Source: Streptomycetales bacterium (GTDB lineage Bacteria; Actinomycetota; Actinomycetes; Prado026). Taken from it: a stretch of DNA of 6,505 nucleotides. The stretch lies in contig JANYIP010000369.1 of NCBI GenBank assembly GCA_025361995.1, positions 1-6,505 of the forward strand, given 5' to 3'. The translations under genes and the position numbers were made by a program. Below, in pieces: positions 1-5,989 of the stretch. The stretch's first letter is position 1; every line of letters starts with the position of its first letter. Under the pieces are notes generated by a model. It made no database searches. It was not told the DNA's origin and saw only the letters and a program-made list of their open reading frames with translations.

Positions 1-597
1 TGACTGCCCGGCTCCTGCGCCGCGCACGACGCTGTCCAGCCAACGAAGCCCACCCTGCGCCCAGGCGATCTCATTGCGGGCCCTTGCCACGTTTCCCTCA
101 AGGGCCAAGGCCTTGAGGCCCGACACGTACTCGTGGGTGTCGGCCGGCTGACTCGCCAGGCGCTTCTTGAGCCGCGGAAAGGTCCCCTGCTGAATCTCCT
201 GTAGCTGCTCGGAGTAGATGTCCAGAAGGTGCTGATGATGATCCCTGTGCGCTTCGAAGTGCTTCCGGATTACTTCTTGCGGTTGCTGGTCGAGGAAGAT
301 CAAGCGAATCCGCTCCACGTCGCGGACAGGTGCGTAGTCCGTGGGCTCGCACAGCCAGGCGTTGAGCTTCGCGCGACCAGCCGCCGTGATCGAGTAGATC
401 TTCTTGCCTCGCCCGTCGTCATCCAGGAGCTCGGCTTTGACGAGCCCCTCGTCCTCCATGCGCTTCAGCTCAGGGTGGATCTGGCTGTGCGACGCGTACC
501 AGAACCAGCCCATCGACTCGCCGAACTCCTGGGCGAGCCGGTAGCCCGACGCCGGTTCGGTAGTCAGGAATCCGAGCAGTGCGTGACGCAGCGACAT
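1..597 (-). CDS. PadR-family transcriptional regulator (3' end cut by window edge)
   Basis: Reading leftward from the ATG at 597-595 gives 199 codons with no stop before the edge. The start (MSLRHALLGFLTTEPASGYR) is the classic PadR opening. It is followed by a winged-helix DNA-binding domain at about residues 1-85, with a conserved S-Q-I-H-P-E-L recognition region near residues 38-44 and E-G-L-V in the wing. A charged helical C-terminal domain (about 90-190) resembles the dimerisation domain of the longer, VirR-like PadR group. At 199 residues it should be nearly complete. Its ATG overlaps the TGA of the upstream BKACE gene by one base (TGATG, 599-595), and no clear Shine-Dalgarno precedes it, so it is probably translated by coupling. 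PadR proteins are usually ligand-responsive repressors of neighbouring genes. Control of this enzyme operon, possibly through the dyad at 1533-1546, is inferred. Family assignment is firm; ligand and targets are unknown. Confidence 0.9.
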   Translation of the reverse strand, partial: MSLRHALLGFLTTEPASGYRLAQEFGESMGWFWYASHSQIHPELKRMEDEGLVKAELLDDDGRGKKIYSITAAGRAKLNAWLCEPTDYAPVRDVERIRLIFLDQQPQEVIRKHFEAHRDHHQHLLDIYSEQLQEIQQGTFPRLKKRLASQPADTHEYVSGLKALALEGNVARARNEIAWAQGGLRWLDSVVRGAGAGQS

Positions 598-1490
598 CAG
601 GCGGCTGCGGGCTTGGCCAGCCCCAGCATCTCCCGCGCTTCGGCGGGAGTGGCCGGCTCGAGGTTCAGCTCGGCGAGAATTCGGACCATGCGCTCGACGA
701 GCTCGACGTTGGTCGCGAGCCGTCCTCGGGAGTAGTAGACGTTGTCCTCGAGCCCCACTCGCGCCTGTCCCCCCAGGATGAGCGAGTGGACCGAGGACGG
801 GAGCTGCGCCGGGCCGATCCCGCTGACACAGAACAGCGAGTCCGCGGGCAGGTCCTCCACGAATCGCTGGAGGTTCTTGGGCGTGTACGCTGTGGCGCCC
901 GACATGAGCTTGTGCGTTCCGAGGACGATGTTGATGTAGTACGGGGGCTGGTCGTACCCGAGCGCGATCAGCTCGTTCACCCAGTTCAGGTCGGACAGCG
1001 ACATCACCTCCCACTCAGGTTTGATGCCGCGCTGCTTCATCGCCTCCCCGAGCTCGAGGCATCGGCTCCACGACGTGTCCAGCAGGAGCTCAAGGTCGCC
1101 CTTGTGCATGTTCTGCATGTGGGGATCGAAAGTGCACATCTCGGCACCGGCCATGGTGCCCTTGATCCGCTCCTCGAACGCGATCTCCTTGCGGCCGGGC
1201 GCGAACTCGCGCACCATGTCACCGCTGATCCCCCCGCCGGTGCTGTTGTTGATGACGATGTCGCAGCGGCTGCGGATGCGCTCGTTGATGTCGGCGTAGA
1301 CCTCGGCATTGCAGGTGGCCCCGTCGTCAGGGCGTCGAGCATGCACCGCGACGATGCTGGCTCCTGCCTCCCAGCAACGGACGACGTCGTCAGCGATCTC
1401 CCGCGGCTGTGTCGGGAGGTGCGCGGTGACGCTCTTGTCGGCCATGCCACCGGTCGGGGCGATGGTCAGGATGACCTTGCGGTCGGCCAC
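597..1490 (-). CDS. BKACE (DUF849) family beta-keto acid cleavage enzyme, atypical metal site
   Basis: BKACE enzymes are metal-dependent (beta/alpha)8 barrels that convert a beta-keto acid plus acetyl-CoA into acetoacetate plus a new acyl-CoA; the prototype, Kce, acts in lysine fermentation. I start the protein at GTG 1490-1488 (297 aa, normal for the family) because AGGAG lies 7 bases upstream; the TTG at 1538 has no such support. Seen motifs: T-I-A-P-T-G-G (residues 9-15), V-H-A-R-R-P-D-D-G (49-57), N-N-S-T-G-G-G (81-87) and A-R-V-G-L-E-D-N (243-250). By alignment from memory with Kce, R244, E248 and D249 match R226, E230 and D231. H50 matches metal ligand H48, but the first ligand, H46, is Ala48. 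Kce's E14, thought to contact the substrate amine, aligns with Met16, so a 3-keto-5-aminohexanoate substrate is unlikely. It overlaps the PadR gene and lies 80 bp downstream of a crotonase. Substrate unknown. Confidence 0.9.
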   Translation of the reverse strand: MADRKVILTIAPTGGMADKSVTAHLPTQPREIADDVVRCWEAGASIVAVHARRPDDGATCNAEVYADINERIRSRCDIVINNSTGGGISGDMVREFAPGRKEIAFEERIKGTMAGAEMCTFDPHMQNMHKGDLELLLDTSWSRCLELGEAMKQRGIKPEWEVMSLSDLNWVNELIALGYDQPPYYINIVLGTHKLMSGATAYTPKNLQRFVEDLPADSLFCVSGIGPAQLPSSVHSLILGGQARVGLEDNVYYSRGRLATNVELVERMVRILAELNLEPATPAEAREMLGLAKPAAA

Positions 1491-1497
1491 GGATCTG

Positions 1498-1502
1498 CTC
1501 CT
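1498..1502 (-). promoter_or_regulatory. Shine-Dalgarno site fixing the BKACE start
   Basis: The minus strand reads AGGAG here, with exactly 7 bases before the GTG at 1490-1488. It favours this GTG over the in-frame TTG at 1538, which would add 16 non-conserved residues and would place the AT-rich promoter-like block inside the coding region. Confidence 0.7.
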
Positions 1503-1522
1503 GTCTCGAACCTCAGGCGGCA

Positions 1523-1552
1523 CACTCAACACTGTCAATATTTACATGTCAA
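1523..1552 (-). promoter_or_regulatory. AT-rich promoter/operator block upstream of BKACE, with imperfect dyad TGTnAATATTnACA
   Basis: The gap between crotonase and BKACE genes holds a strikingly AT-rich island in otherwise GC-rich DNA. On the minus strand two perfect TTGACA hexamers occur at 1552-1547 and 1538-1533, offset by 14 bases. Taking the first as a -35 box, TTGAGT at 1529-1524 sits at a 17-bp spacing as a weak -10 (3 of 6 matches), giving a leader of roughly 27 bases before the GTG at 1490. A TAAATA at 1544-1539 is another possible -10. Between the boxes, 1533-1546 is a 14-bp dyad matching at 12 of 14 positions. Its ATGT-N8-ACAg pattern (1548-1533 on the minus strand) resembles the ATGT-N8-ACAT sites described for PadR proteins, so the PadR encoded at the end of this operon is a plausible binder. 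Promoter assignment is moderate and the binding partner is inference. Confidence 0.5.
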
Positions 1553-1570
1553 GACTTGCAGGTTATGCAT

Positions 1571-2368
1571 TCAGATGCTCCGCACAGAGCTCGGCCAGCG
1601 GGCCGGCCGTTTCTCTACGAAGGCGCGGATGCCCTCTGCGCGGTCATCGGACGTCGCAACCGCGCGCCACACCTCGTCTTCAAGAGCAAGGCCGTCCGAA
1701 AGGCTGAGCGACCAACCGCCCCGCAACGCATGCTTGGCCCCCAAGAGCGAGACCGGGGACGCCGAAGCCACGGTGTCGGCAAGCTCCAACGCCGCACGCC
1801 GAGCCTGTCCCTCGACCACGAGGCGATCGACGAGTCCAAGCCGCTGTGCCTCCGGCCCGTGCAGCCGACGTCCGGTGAGGATGAGGTCCGCGGCCGGCCC
1901 CCACCCGGTTCGGCGACTCAGGAGCTGAGTCCCCCCTCCACCGGGGATCAGACCGATCGTCACCTCCGGCAGTCCAACGACAACCGACTGGTCGGCCACG
2001 ATCAGGTCGCAGGTGAGCGCCAGTTCCAGGCCGCCCCCGACAGTGAATCCGTTGATCGCCACGACCACCGGCATCGGCAGTTCGAGAAGTGAGCGGTACG
2101 CGGCGACGAAGTGCGCACGGGAGGCGAGGAGCTCCTCGGCGGACATCACACTCCGCTCCTTGAGATCAGCTCCGACGCTGAAGGCGCGCGCGCAGCGAGA
2201 AGTTACGACCACCACTGTGGGGTGACTGGCTGCTGCGTCATTGACGGCGCCGGAGATCGCCCCGACGAAGGCGAGGGAGAGTGCGTTGAGGGACTGCGGG
2301 CGGTTGAGGGCGAGCTCCAGAACTCCCTTCGGGTGCGTCTCCATGATCACGAGGGGCTCGATGTCCAT
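1571..2368 (-). CDS. Enoyl-CoA hydratase/isomerase (crotonase) family protein
   Basis: Crotonases act on the acyl group of acyl-CoA thioesters in the cytoplasm, most often hydrating a 2-enoyl-CoA. From ATG 2368-2366 the product is 265 aa, the usual length for a single-domain member. Diagnostic features are L-N-R-P-Q-S-L-N-A-L (21-30), the first oxyanion-hole segment A-F-S-V-G-A-D-L-K (62-70), the second N-G-F-T-V-G-G-G-L-E-L (106-116), then G-L-P-E-V-T-I-G-L-I-P-G-G-G-G-T-Q (132-148). The C-terminal S-D-D-R-A-E-G-I-R-A-F-V-E-K-R helix is also present. Glu115 and Glu135 match both catalytic glutamates of rat mitochondrial hydratase (E144/E164), supporting hydratase/dehydratase chemistry. The start at 2368 fits the family N-terminus; TTG 2383 would overlap the palindrome and ATG 2344 would clip the first beta strand. 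No strong Shine-Dalgarno is seen. It is the first gene of the minus-strand group and lies divergent to the cyclase gene. The acyl chain is unknown; a carnitine-type or branched-acid role is only speculation. Confidence 0.9.
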   Translation of the reverse strand: MDIEPLVIMETHPKGVLELALNRPQSLNALSLAFVGAISGAVNDAAASHPTVVVVTSRCARAFSVGADLKERSVMSAEELLASRAHFVAAYRSLLELPMPVVVAINGFTVGGGLELALTCDLIVADQSVVVGLPEVTIGLIPGGGGTQLLSRRTGWGPAADLILTGRRLHGPEAQRLGLVDRLVVEGQARRAALELADTVASASPVSLLGAKHALRGGWSLSLSDGLALEDEVWRAVATSDDRAEGIRAFVEKRPARWPSSVRSI

Positions 2369-2370
2369 GG

Positions 2371-2399
2371 ACCATGGTACCAACTACCTAGGTTGGTAC
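2371..2399. promoter_or_regulatory. Operator-like palindrome GTACCAAC-N7-GTTGGTAC at the crotonase start
   Basis: Positions 2377-2399 form a perfect 8-bp inverted repeat with a 7-base centre, which itself overlaps a smaller palindrome, ACCTAGGT (2386-2393). The adjacent ACCATGGT (2371-2378) is also palindromic and overlaps its left arm. The site begins 9 bp upstream of the crotonase ATG, so a bound dimer would block its transcription or initiation. Size and shape suit a TetR-like or similar dimeric repressor, but no such gene is in the window. It shares no clear motif with the dyad at 1533-1546. Confidence 0.5.
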
Positions 2400-2406
2400 T
2401 TTGGCA

Positions 2407-2454
2407 GGACTAGTCCGCCGGCGAGGTGATGCCCCGCGCGCAGACTCGCCGGCG
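2407..2454. repeat. Palindrome cluster in the divergent intergenic region
   Basis: GGACTAGTCC (2407-2416) is a perfect 10-bp palindrome. It abuts a perfect 10-bp inverted repeat, CGCCGGCGAG (2416-2425) and CTCGCCGGCG (2445-2454), with 19 bases between the arms. Because the CGCCGGCG core is self-complementary, the two copies are also direct repeats exactly 31 bp apart, about three helical turns. This could be a paired operator for the cyclase gene starting at 2470 or a structured element. CG-rich octamers also arise by chance in high-GC DNA, so function is uncertain. Confidence 0.35.
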
Positions 2455-2469
2455 CGACACAATGTGGCC

Positions 2470-5400
2470 ATGGCTCACTACTCCTCGGTCAGCGCGGTCC
2501 TGGTGGGCCGTGCGGACGAGGTCGACGCGCTAGCCACCGCCGCGCGCCTCGTACGTGACGCAGGGGACGCGCGCATCGTCCTCGTCTCGGGTCCGGCCGG
2601 GATGGGCAAGAGCCGGCTGGTCGCAGAGGCCCAGCGCCTGGCCGCCGAGTCGGGGATGACCCGCCTCGAGGGCCACTGCGCCCCCGAAGCTGGCGTGCCG
2701 TACGTCGCTCTGGTCACCGCACTGAGGCGGCGTACCCGGCTCATGGAGCCCGACCAGCTCGCGGCGCTGTTCTCCGGGCCTGCGTCCTTGGCGGCAGCGC
2801 TTCTCCCGGAGGTCGCCGAGCAGACCGGGCTCGGCAACACGAGCCGCCCCCCCGAGGACCTCTTCGCCGCGACCTGGCACGTCCTGGCGCGACTGGCCCG
2901 CCCGCACGGAGCCCTGCTCGTCCTCGAGGACCTGCACTGGGCCGACCCGGGCACGCTGCGCTTCCTCGACTTCCTGGCCCGTGAGACCGACGGGCTCCCG
3001 CTCTGGGTCGTCGGGACGTACCGCTCCGACGAGATGCATCGCCGGCACCCGCTGGCACTCCTGCTCGCGGACCTCTCCCGGGAGCGAAGGTTCTCCCCGA
3101 TCGCCCTGAATCGCCTGGACGCGGACCAGGTGCGAGCGATGCTCAGCGGGCTCTTCGACGGGTCCGAGGTGTCGGAGGAGTTCGCCCAGGTGATCGCCGA
3201 GCGGACCGAGGGCAACCCGTTCTTCCTGGAGGAGCTGGTCAAGGTGCTGGTCGAGCGCGGCGACCTCTACCGGCTCGGCGAGACGTGGGAGCGCCGCGAG
3301 CTCGATGAGATCGAGATGCCCCTCAGCGTCCGCGAGACGTTGCTGGCACGCGCCCGCACGATGGCGCCCGAGTCGATGCGGGTCCTGCAGCTGGCCGCCG
3401 TCGCCGGAGCGCAGCTCGACATCGACGTCCTCGGACGGGCGGCAGAAGTCACCCCTGACGTCGTGGAAGATGCGGTACGCGAGGGACTTGCCCTCCAGAT
3501 CCTCGCTGAGCGCCGGGACGCGAACGGGACCCGGTACGACTTCCGGCACGCGCTCTCCCGCGAAGCCTTCGCCGACGAGCTGGTCGGCCCAGACCGGCGC
3601 CGTGCCCACCAGAGCATCGCTCGCGCGCTGGCGGATGTGCACGCCGGTCACCTGGACGCCGTCTCCGCCGCGATCGCGGAACACTTCGCGGCGGCGCACG
3701 ACGAGGCAGAGACACTCGAGTACACGCTTCGTGCGGCCCGCTACGCGACGTCGATGATCTCGGTCGACCAGGCCGACCACCTGTACGACCAGGTGCTGCG
3801 GCTGATGCCCACCGGCGACCCGCGCCGACTCGCCGTGACCCTCGAGGCGGTCGGCAGGACCAGCTCGCGGCTGAGCCCCCTGAAGCTCGCCTTCGCGGAG
3901 GACGCGCGGCGCACGGCACACGATCAGGGGGACGCATCGGCCGAGGCGACCGCGCTCATGGCCATCGCCTCGTACCGGTGGCTCGAAGGGCGGGGACAGG
4001 ACGGGATCGCCGTGGTCCGGGAAGCACTCGCGCTTGTGCACGGCCGTGACGACGCAGCGGAGGCGCACGTCCTGAGCCGGCTGTCGCGCACGCGTGCCCT
4101 CGCGGATGAACTCGAGCCCGACGACCCCTCGCTAGCGTCGGGAATCGCGCTCGCCGAGACGTCGGGGAACCTCCTTGCCCTGAGCACTCTGCGGGGGACC
4201 CAGATGCTGCTCGAGACCGATCCGGCGATGTTCGATCAGCGGTATTCCGAAGGAATCGCGGCGGCCCGCGCAGCCGGAGAAGTCGAAGCCGAAGGCAACA
4301 TCAACATCAACCGGGGCTACATCTCGCTGTGGAACGGTCGGTTCGCCGAGGCCGGTGACGCGTTGCGCCGTGGCACCGACATCTTCGAGCAGCTCGCCCC
4401 CTCCGACGAGTACGGCCACGCCGGGCTCGCGTGGCTGGCGGCGCTGCGTGGCGACTACGGCGAGGCTCTCTCGCTGGCACGAGGGCTGCGGGCCACGCCG
4501 CGCCCACCCGACCGGGTCGTCGCGCTCAGCGCCCTAGCGGAGGTCTACCTGCGCCAAGGACTTCCGGGCACCGGCGACGTCGTGTCGGAGCTGTGGGACC
4601 TTGCCGCGCGGATGGGCGAGGCCCAGCGGTCGGTACCGGCCGGAGCGGCGCGCTCCCGGTACTTGCTCGCCACCGACGGCCTCGATGCCGCCTTGCCCGA
4701 ATTCTGGAGGGTGCTCGAGAACACGTTGGCGCGCAACATGCGTGGAAGTCACTGGCCCTTCTCCCCCGACCTCTCGGCCGCACTGGCGGCCCAGGGTCGG
4801 GTCTCGGCGCTCACGGACTGGGCGGCGGAGGTGGACCGCGTGACGGCGATCGATCTCAACGCCCACAACCAGGCGGCCCGCGCGCTGGTCCGGGGACACC
4901 TGCTGCTGGTGTCCGGCAGCCCGCAGGACGCTGTCGACACCCTCCAAGACGCAGAGCGGCGGTACGCCTCGTTGCCCGCGCCAGCACGCCAGGTCGAGGC
5001 GCTGCTCGCGCTGACCCAAGTGCTGGCTCGGCTCGGCGACCTGGACGCAGCGACCCGAGCCATCGACGACGCCGACGCCATCGCGCGGCAGATCGACGCC
5101 GGGACGCTGGTCGATCAGGCGGCCGTCGTGCGCGCCGCGGCCATCTCCCGCCCGGTGCTCGCCACGCTGATCTTCACCGACATCGTGGGTGCGACGCAGA
5201 GCGCTGTCCGCCTCGGCGACCGCGCCTGGCGGGACCACCTCGAACGTCACCACGCCATCGTGCGTCGCGAGCTGACCAGGGCCGGCGGACGCGAGATCGA
5301 CACCGCGGGCGACGGGTTCCTCGCGGCGTTCGACTCCCCCGCCGCAGGAGTGCGCTGCGCGATCGCGGTCCAACGAGCGTTGGGCGAGGCCGGCATCCCC

Positions 5401-5631
5401 ATCCGGGCCGGGCTGCACACGGGTGAGTGCCAAGTGTCTGGCGGCAAGCTAGCTGGGCTCACCGTGCACATCGCAGCCCGTGTCAGCCAGCTCGCCGGCG
5501 CCGCGGAAGTACTCGTCTCGAGCACGGTGAAGGAACTGGTCACGGGGTCGAGCCTGGCGTTCACCGACCGCGGAACCCACGAGCTCAAGGGCGTCCCGGG
5601 CCAGTGGCGGTTGTACGCCGTCGAACGCTGA
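2470..5631 (+). CDS. AAA/STAND-like ATPase-TPR protein with C-terminal class III nucleotide cyclase domain
   Basis: A 1053-aa signalling protein, probably cytoplasmic, with no membrane segment or signal peptide seen. Domains in order: an AAA_16/STAND-like ATPase opening with V-G-R-A-D-E-V; Walker A G-P-A-G-M-G-K-S (41-48); Walker B L-L-V-L-E-D-L-H-W-A-D (149-159). A helical winged-helix-like segment typical of MalT/LuxR-type ATPases covers about 283-390 and contains Y-D-F-R-H-A-L-S-R-E-A. An Ala/Leu-rich helical TPR-like region follows (about 395-885). The class III cyclase domain (about 895-1050) has metal aspartates D904 (F-T-D-I-V-G) and D948 (T-A-G-D-G-F), R-A-G-L-H-T-G-E (979-986) and transition-state Arg R1004. 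The substrate-selecting positions, normally Lys and Asp, are D944 and K993, and the transition-state Asn is H1000. ATG 2470 is chosen because homology begins just after it. CACAAT at 2458-2463 would put the transcript start at about the ATG (possibly leaderless). Activity and nucleotide product cannot be told from sequence. Confidence 0.9.
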   Translation: MAHYSSVSAVLVGRADEVDALATAARLVRDAGDARIVLVSGPAGMGKSRLVAEAQRLAAESGMTRLEGHCAPEAGVPYVALVTALRRRTRLMEPDQLAALFSGPASLAAALLPEVAEQTGLGNTSRPPEDLFAATWHVLARLARPHGALLVLEDLHWADPGTLRFLDFLARETDGLPLWVVGTYRSDEMHRRHPLALLLADLSRERRFSPIALNRLDADQVRAMLSGLFDGSEVSEEFAQVIAERTEGNPFFLEELVKVLVERGDLYRLGETWERRELDEIEMPLSVRETLLARARTMAPESMRVLQLAAVAGAQLDIDVLGRAAEVTPDVVEDAVREGLALQILAERRDANGTRYDFRHALSREAFADELVGPDRRRAHQSIARALADVHAGHLDAVSAAIAEHFAAAHDEAETLEYTLRAARYATSMISVDQADHLYDQVLRLMPTGDPRRLAVTLEAVGRTSSRLSPLKLAFAEDARRTAHDQGDASAEATALMAIASYRWLEGRGQDGIAVVREALALVHGRDDAAEAHVLSRLSRTRALADELEPDDPSLASGIALAETSGNLLALSTLRGTQMLLETDPAMFDQRYSEGIAAARAAGEVEAEGNININRGYISLWNGRFAEAGDALRRGTDIFEQLAPSDEYGHAGLAWLAALRGDYGEALSLARGLRATPRPPDRVVALSALAEVYLRQGLPGTGDVVSELWDLAARMGEAQRSVPAGAARSRYLLATDGLDAALPEFWRVLENTLARNMRGSHWPFSPDLSAALAAQGRVSALTDWAAEVDRVTAIDLNAHNQAARALVRGHLLLVSGSPQDAVDTLQDAERRYASLPAPARQVEALLALTQVLARLGDLDAATRAIDDADAIARQIDAGTLVDQAAVVRAAAISRPVLATLIFTDIVGATQSAVRLGDRAWRDHLERHHAIVRRELTRAGGREIDTAGDGFLAAFDSPAAGVRCAIAVQRALGEAGIPIRAGLHTGECQVSGGKLAGLTVHIAARVSQLAGAAEVLVSSTVKELVTGSSLAFTDRGTHELKGVPGQWRLYAVER

Positions 5632-5656
5632 GCCGACCCTTCGAACCGGTCCGGAG

Positions 5657-5816
5657 TCAGCGGCCGCCGGCGATCTGGACCAGTGTGCCGCCGAGCTCGG
5701 CCAGGGGCACCGCCGGACTCCACAGGTAGCCCTGACCGAACGAGCAGCCGAGATCTTGCAAGGCGCACATGGAGCGACGGATCGCTGAACAGCTCAGCCG
5801 GCTCGATCACGACATC
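5657..5816 (-). pseudogene. Decayed C-terminal end of an EAL (c-di-GMP phosphodiesterase) domain
   Basis: Read leftward to a TGA at 5659-5657, this stretch encodes A-L-Q-D-L-G-C-S-F-G-Q-G-Y-L-W-S-P-A-V-P followed by an A-E-L. That is the hallmark end of EAL domains (L-G-C-x-x-x-Q-G-Y-x-x-x-x-P-x-P). Upstream in a different frame, D-V-V-I-E-P-A-E-L (5816-5790) resembles the V-V-A-E-G-V-E-T motif at about the right distance, which implies one frameshift near 5765-5770. Upstream of that in the Q-G-Y frame there is a TGA at about 5808-5806. The rest of the EAL domain, including its catalytic E-A-L motif, is absent, so this is a non-functional remnant. I am fairly confident of the Q-G-Y part and less so of the upstream part. 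Confidence 0.6.
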
Positions 5817-5872
5817 CTGCGGCACTGGAACCCGGCCGTGACCGTCGGTGTCCAAGCACGCTCGGCCCCACA

Positions 5873-5971
5873 GAAACAGAGGACCCGATCGGCGAGCTGA
5901 TCACGGTGGCCGACCACCGGATGTACGCGCGACGGGAAGCCCGACGGTCCCGGCGCGCACCCACCCGATGA
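5873..5971 (+). pseudogene. Possible remnant of a GGDEF (diguanylate cyclase) domain C-terminus
   Basis: On the plus strand E-L-I-T-V-A-D-H-R-M-Y-A-R-R-E-A-R-R (5894-5947), ending in TGA at 5969-5971, resembles the L-L-x-x-A-D-x-A-M-Y-x-A-K-x-x-G-R signature that closes GGDEF domains. Just upstream in another frame, A-V-T-V-G-V-Q-A-R (about 5833-5859) is faintly like the V-T-V-S-I-G-V-A strand of the same domain, which would need a frameshift. No GG(D/E)EF motif or start is present. It points away from the neighbouring EAL remnant, so the two are not one simply decayed GGDEF-EAL gene. The match is short and may be chance. Confidence 0.35.
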
Positions 5972-5989
5972 CCTGCTCGGGGAATCCCG

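Larger units (their letters stand above)
5632..5989. other. Gene-free stretch with degraded coding remnants
   Basis: This 358-base interval separates the cyclase stop from the stop of the HxlR-like gene, which converges on it. I find no intact gene with family support, no tRNA-like cloverleaf and no clear hairpin plus T-run terminator. The only recognisable contents are the EAL-like and GGDEF-like fragments listed separately. Open frames crossing it in other registers look like high-GC shadows. Confidence 0.6.

Noticed and set aside
597..1490. Naming the enzyme kce (3-keto-5-aminohexanoate cleavage enzyme)
   Set aside because: The amine-contacting Glu and one metal His of Kce are not conserved, so only the family can be assigned.
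1491..1538. TTG-initiated 16-residue extension of the BKACE protein
   Set aside because: A well-spaced AGGAG precedes GTG 1490; the extension is not conserved in type and its TTG is part of a TTGACA promoter-like hexamer.
579..1928. Long plus-strand open frame (449 codons) opposite the BKACE and crotonase genes
   Set aside because: Composition is Arg/Ala/Ser-rich with no recognisable domain, and it lies antisense to two firmly identified enzymes; it is a high-GC shadow.
2401..2469. TTG-initiated 23-residue extension of the cyclase protein
   Set aside because: It would translate through the palindrome cluster and has no ribosome-binding site; domain homology begins after the ATG at 2470.
2530..4068. 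Minus-strand open frame of 512 codons inside the cyclase gene
   Set aside because: The opposite strand encodes clear Walker motifs and helical domains; the antisense product has no family signature.
4431..5433. Overlapping open frames of 299-331 codons on both strands over the TPR and cyclase region
   Set aside because: Both are Arg/Gly/Pro-rich shadows of the real frame, which carries the cyclase catalytic motifs.
2470..5631. Pycsar-type or other anti-phage system built on the cyclase
   Set aside because: No TIR, transmembrane or other cyclic-nucleotide effector gene is adjacent and no other defence gene is visible; cyclase domain alone is not enough.
5632..5680. Possible terminator after the cyclase gene
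   Set aside because: Short GC-rich complementary bits (CCGG, CGGCCG) exist but there is no convincing stem with a T-run.
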